Assembly (NCBI GenBank): GCA_020638595.1 | Contig: JACKIG010000006.1 | Location: forward strand, 124,001 to 188,000 | Origin: Rhodospirillaceae bacterium | GTDB taxonomy: Bacteria > Pseudomonadota > Alphaproteobacteria > DSM-16000 > Inquilinaceae | Length of the DNA: 64,000 nucleotides | Direction: 5' to 3' | Shown: piece after piece, positions 61,161-64,000 of the stretch | How the letters are laid out: each line of letters starts with the position of its first letter | Position numbering within the stretch: position 1 is the stretch's first letter | Made by a program: the position numbers and the translations under genes | Notes under the pieces: model-generated | Told to the model about the DNA's origin: nothing | Database searches by the model: none | The model's input: the letters and a program-made list of their open reading frames with translations, nothing else

Positions 61161-61634
61161 GACCACGTCCTCCGTCCTCCATCGAGCGACTGAGTCCGGC
61201 TTCCCGACCATGCGGCGAAGCCCTGGCGGCAGGGCGTCCTCCCCTTCCCCGGTGCTGCGCTCCGCATCGCTGCCGGCTCGCGCCCGGGCACAGGGGGCCT
61301 GCCCTCATCCCTCTGCCGGCGGATCCGCAAGTCCCGGCATCCGCCACGTCTGACATATGTGCGCGGCAAATCGGGGACTCAAGGCGGCCCGGCGCATGGG
61401 CCCGCCGACCCCGCGCGGGGCTGGGTTGCCCGGCGGATGACCGGCATCCTGCCTGCGGCGCGGACGGCCCCGCGCCATCCGGTCACACCCGTCGGTATCG
61501 CAACGCGACCTAAATGTCGCCTTACTTAGAAAGCTTTGGTATGGTCATGTCATCTGAACGGCCGGCATTGGCGGTGGGTCAGCCCGCACGGCCAGATCCG
61601 GTTTGCCTCGGAACGGCAAGAATGGAGGGTTGGT
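61161..61634. other. Intergenic region upstream of small protein gene
   Basis: About 470 bases with no convincing gene. Very GC-rich with short self-complementary stretches (for example CCCCGCGCGGGG near 61410). The final ~120 bases are AT-richer (CTTACTTAGAAAGCTTTGGT) and probably contain the promoter of the gene at 61635. Confidence 0.45.
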
Positions 61635-61868
61635 ATGGAACCGACGGACGTTCTGCGCGAGTTGTTTGAAGAAGCGATCCCGAGCGATCCCCGTGAGCCC
61701 GAACTGAAGCGGCGCTTGCGGACCACGGTGGCCGGGGCCAAGGCGCGGCTGGCCATCGATCGCCTCGAATCGCTGGGTTATGCCATCGTGCCCAGGCAGG
61801 TCAACGCGACCATCGCCAGCAACCAGTCCGATGACTACCCGGTGACGCACGCCCGCACCTGGGGGTAA
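61635..61868 (+). CDS. Small protein of unknown function
   Basis: Predicted 77 residues; the ATG at 61635 follows GGAGGG by 6 nt. The sequence MEPTDVLRELFEEAIPSDPREPELKRRLRTTVAGAKARL is strongly helical and charged, followed by a short tail. No signal peptide, membrane helix or known domain. It stands alone between htpX and gluQ. Confidence 0.6.
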   Translation: MEPTDVLRELFEEAIPSDPREPELKRRLRTTVAGAKARLAIDRLESLGYAIVPRQVNATIASNQSDDYPVTHARTWG

Positions 61869-61970
61869 GCCACCCCGCCGGCCGGACGCAGCGCCGCCGG
61901 CGGGGGTTGCTTTCATCGGTGCAAGGCGGCAGAGCTGGCGCGACAGTGGTTCGCGTCGGAACGGGGTTGC

Positions 61971-62828
61971 TTGTCTTCGCCAACGACAGTCACCCGATTT
62001 GCCCCAAGCCCGACGGGCTTCCTGCATCTCGGGCACGCCTTTTCAGCCTATCAGGGCTGGTCCGCCGCCCGTGTGGCCGGCGGGCGTTTCCTGCTGCGCA
62101 TCGAGGATATCGATGAGGGCCGCTGCCGGCCGCAGTTCGAGGACGCCATCTTCGAAGATCTCGCCTGGCTCGGCCTGAGCTGGGAACAGCCGGTCCGCCG
62201 GCAATCCCGCCATCTGCCGGATTACCGCGACGCCCTTGGGCAGCTGGACGCCCTGGGCGTCGTCTATCCGTGCTTCTGTACCCGCAAGGCGATTCGCGAG
62301 GAGGTCGCGCGCATCGGCCACGCACCGCACGGCCCGGACGGCGTGCTGTATCCCGGCACGTGCCGCGCCCTGACGCCGGTGCAGCGCGCCCGGCGGACGG
62401 CCGCAGGGCAGGCCTATGCCCTCAGGCTCGATTGGGCCAGGGCCGCCCGCATCGCGGCACCGGCGGGATGGCACGACGACATCGCCGGCGAGCAGGCAAC
62501 CGACCCCGGCCTGTTCGGCGATGTGGTGCTGGCGCGGCGCGATACCCCCACCAGCTATCACCTGAGCGTCACCGTCGACGACCACCTGCAGGGCGTCACC
62601 CTGGTGACGCGGGGACAGGACCTGTTCGCATCCACGCATGTCCACCGCCTGCTGCAAGCGCTGCTGGGGTATCCGGCACCGCGCTACCGCCACCATCGCC
62701 TGATCACGGACGATGCCGGCCAGCGGCTGGCCAAGCGCAGCGACGCCGTCGCCATCCGCCACCTGCGCGCGCAGGGCATGACGCCGCAGGACGTCTGGGC
62801 GCTGGTAGGCATCACCGACCTGCCGTAG
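61971..62828 (+). CDS. gluQ: Glutamyl-queuosine tRNA(Asp) synthetase
   Basis: A 285-residue truncated GluRS paralogue that attaches glutamate to queuosine-34 of tRNA-Asp. The class I motif is RFAPSPTGFLHLGH near the N-terminus. A zinc site is suggested by CFCTR...YPGTC, and the second signature is LAKRSDAVAIRHL. The anticodon-binding domain of GluRS is absent, as expected. The start is a TTG (61971) preceded by GGGG; no better ATG exists upstream. Confidence 0.94.
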   Translation: MSSPTTVTRFAPSPTGFLHLGHAFSAYQGWSAARVAGGRFLLRIEDIDEGRCRPQFEDAIFEDLAWLGLSWEQPVRRQSRHLPDYRDALGQLDALGVVYPCFCTRKAIREEVARIGHAPHGPDGVLYPGTCRALTPVQRARRTAAGQAYALRLDWARAARIAAPAGWHDDIAGEQATDPGLFGDVVLARRDTPTSYHLSVTVDDHLQGVTLVTRGQDLFASTHVHRLLQALLGYPAPRYRHHRLITDDAGQRLAKRSDAVAIRHLRAQGMTPQDVWALVGITDLP

Positions 62829-62887
62829 GCCCCGGATCGCCGGTGCGGGGGGAACGCCGGCCGCCCGCCTGCCCGGCGAGCGGGGTC

Positions 62888-63739
62888 TCAGCCAAGCCGC
62901 CAGCGGCCTGCCACGAGATCCAGGTAGTCCGGGTCGTCCGGGGTGATCACACCGTGGCGAATCAGGAAGTCGATCAGCACCAGCGCCACGTTGAACTTGA
63001 AGTCGAAGCTGTCGCGCACGCGCGCTGCAACCTCGCCCACCGGCATCAGCGCGAAGGCCTCGACCTCCCCGTCGGTGTTCACGGGCAGGACATCGGCCGG
63101 CATGTCCAGGTCGTAGAGGAACAGCACATCGTCGCGCAGGCCCTCCGCCACCTCCATGCGATAGCCGAGCGCACCCACCGGACACGCGCGCCGGGCGAGC
63201 TCGGGCGGCAGTCCGGCCTCTTCGCCGGCCTCCTTGACCAGATTGTCGACAAGGCCGATGCCGTGGGGATTGCCGCCGGCCACCATGTTGTCCAGCTTGC
63301 CCGGCGACACCAGCCGGTCGCTGGCCCGCCGCCCGATCCAAAGGGCGGGGCCATCGGGTGCCCTTACCACGCCGTTGACGTGGACGCCGTAGGCGCGCGT
63401 GCCGAAGACAGGCACATAGGCCCGGTCCAGCACCAGCAGTGCGGGCCGGTTCCACCCGGTGGAGACCGCATAACGCTCGCCGCGCGGCGGGTGCATCACC
63501 CCGTCGGCGACCAGGGCGGCCATGACCTCATCGATGGCCCGGGTCCGCGCCTCGAACCCGTCCAGTCCCGGCGACAACGCCACCACCGCGTCATCGATGC
63601 GAAAGACGTCCGCAAAGCGGCAAAGATGGGGTACCAGCGCCGTCCGTATCCAGCCGACGCGGCTGCCGGCCACGTGGAACGGCACGAACCGCGTCAGGTC
63701 ATGCGCCGTGCACGCGCGGAGGTGATCGAGGTACCCCAT
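62888..63739 (-). CDS. NUDIX hydrolase with DUF4743 N-terminal domain
   Basis: Predicted 283 residues from the ATG at 63739 (MGYLDHLRACTAHDLTRF). The N-terminal ~115 residues match DUF4743 and the remainder is a NUDIX domain like the C-terminal part of yeast Tnr3. The Nudix box region reads DNMVAGGNPHGIGLVDNLVKEAGEEAGL, somewhat degenerate at the first Glu. Relatives dephosphorylate damaged thiamine pyrophosphate forms; that substrate is inferred by similarity only. Confidence 0.85.
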   Translation of the reverse strand: MGYLDHLRACTAHDLTRFVPFHVAGSRVGWIRTALVPHLCRFADVFRIDDAVVALSPGLDGFEARTRAIDEVMAALVADGVMHPPRGERYAVSTGWNRPALLVLDRAYVPVFGTRAYGVHVNGVVRAPDGPALWIGRRASDRLVSPGKLDNMVAGGNPHGIGLVDNLVKEAGEEAGLPPELARRACPVGALGYRMEVAEGLRDDVLFLYDLDMPADVLPVNTDGEVEAFALMPVGEVAARVRDSFDFKFNVALVLIDFLIRHGVITPDDPDYLDLVAGRWRLG

Positions 63740-63750
63740 GGGCCTGCCGG

Positions 63751-64000
63751 TCAGGCCGCCGCAGCCCGGGGCAGCCGGCGGAACGCCACCGCCTCGACGC
63801 CCACCACCTGGGTCATGCATTGGGCGATGTGCTCGGCAGCCATGGGCTCGACCCCGTCGACGCCGACGCTGACCGACAGCCGGTCCTCGCCATCGGCACC
63901 GCCGTGGCGATGGGCTGTCATCTCGGTGGGCACCAGGCCGCGCTTGGCCACCAGCTCCAGCAGGCGCGGCAGCACGCCCGGATCGGCCAGGGCGGAGACT
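63751..64000 (-). CDS. ACT-domain protein, truncated at window end
   Basis: Open from the last base of the window; 82 residues are visible, beginning VSALADPGVLPRLLELVAKRGLVPTEMTAH, a typical small ACT regulatory domain, and ending FRRLPRAAAA. ACT domains bind amino acids or mediate regulation. The start lies outside the window. It is 11 bp upstream of the NUDIX gene on the same strand. Confidence 0.7.
   Translation of the reverse strand, partial: VSALADPGVLPRLLELVAKRGLVPTEMTAHRHGGADGEDRLSVSVGVDGVEPMAAEHIAQCMTQVVGVEAVAFRRLPRAAAA

Noticed and set aside
1..64000. tRNA or rRNA genes
   Set aside because: No cloverleaf with a conserved T-loop (GTTCRAAT) and no rRNA-like sequence was noticed; this was a reading by eye, so a covariance-model scan would be decisive.

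Overview
The window is chromosomal DNA of a very high-GC alphaproteobacterium, most likely Rhodospirillales-like. Supporting evidence is a CcrM-type GANTC DNA methyltransferase next to rnhB, an alphaproteobacterial-style cobalamin gene set, GluQ-RS, HtpX and strong codon bias toward G/C in the third position. The genus cannot be fixed from sequence alone. The first ~1 kb is visibly AT-richer than the rest and looks like the edge of an acquired segment. No tRNA, rRNA, CRISPR array or intact transposon was seen.

Layout. 1-1.4 kb: a 5'-truncated, AT-rich gene of unknown function. 1.4-8.2 kb: a three-part MFS / PlsC / acyl-ACP synthetase fusion, a tryptophanyl-tRNA synthetase preceded by a Trp-codon attenuator, a secreted hydrolase and a TetR regulator. 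TetR and the fusion gene appear to share an operator. 8.2-13.3 kb: two CAP-domain lipoproteins, a methyltransferase, a secreted trypsin-like protease, a radical SAM protein and RNase HII. 13.5-15.4 kb: a Tat-type lipoprotein with TDND repeats, then ccrM with two GANTC sites in its leader. 15.4-20.5 kb: palindromic intergenic repeats, an unknown protein coupled to cobC, a DUF4143 remnant, a protein with a CNF1-like LTGC...H signature and a metzincin.

20.6-40.0 kb is dominated by cobalamin biosynthesis. A cobalamin riboswitch precedes cobP-cobW-cobN-cobO-cobQ, with cobD convergent. After a block of exported proteins (29.7-33.4 kb) comes a tightly overlapping operon cbiX-cobH-cobL-cobI-(cbiG-cobJ-cobM). 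CbiX and full-length CbiG (early cobalt insertion) occur together with CobN (late insertion), so the pathway looks hybrid.

40.0-59.9 kb is a surface and signalling region. It starts with a CHASE2 adenylate cyclase divergent from a TPR/outer-membrane barrel protein and a FecR-domain protein. A signal-less lectin-like protein follows. A large RTX/cadherin/LamG adhesin, broken by a one-base insertion in a tandem repeat, overlaps an EAL phosphodiesterase. A ParA-like ATPase then lies divergent from a type I secretion operon made of two different ABC half-transporters and an HlyD adaptor. The plausible joint task is c-di-GMP-linked surface adhesion through type I secretion.

59.9-64.0 kb: htpX with a small membrane protein, a small unknown protein, gluQ, a NUDIX hydrolase and the partial end of an ACT-domain protein. 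Strong hairpin terminators lie at several convergent junctions (46.4 and 59.9 kb) and after the metzincin (20.5 kb).
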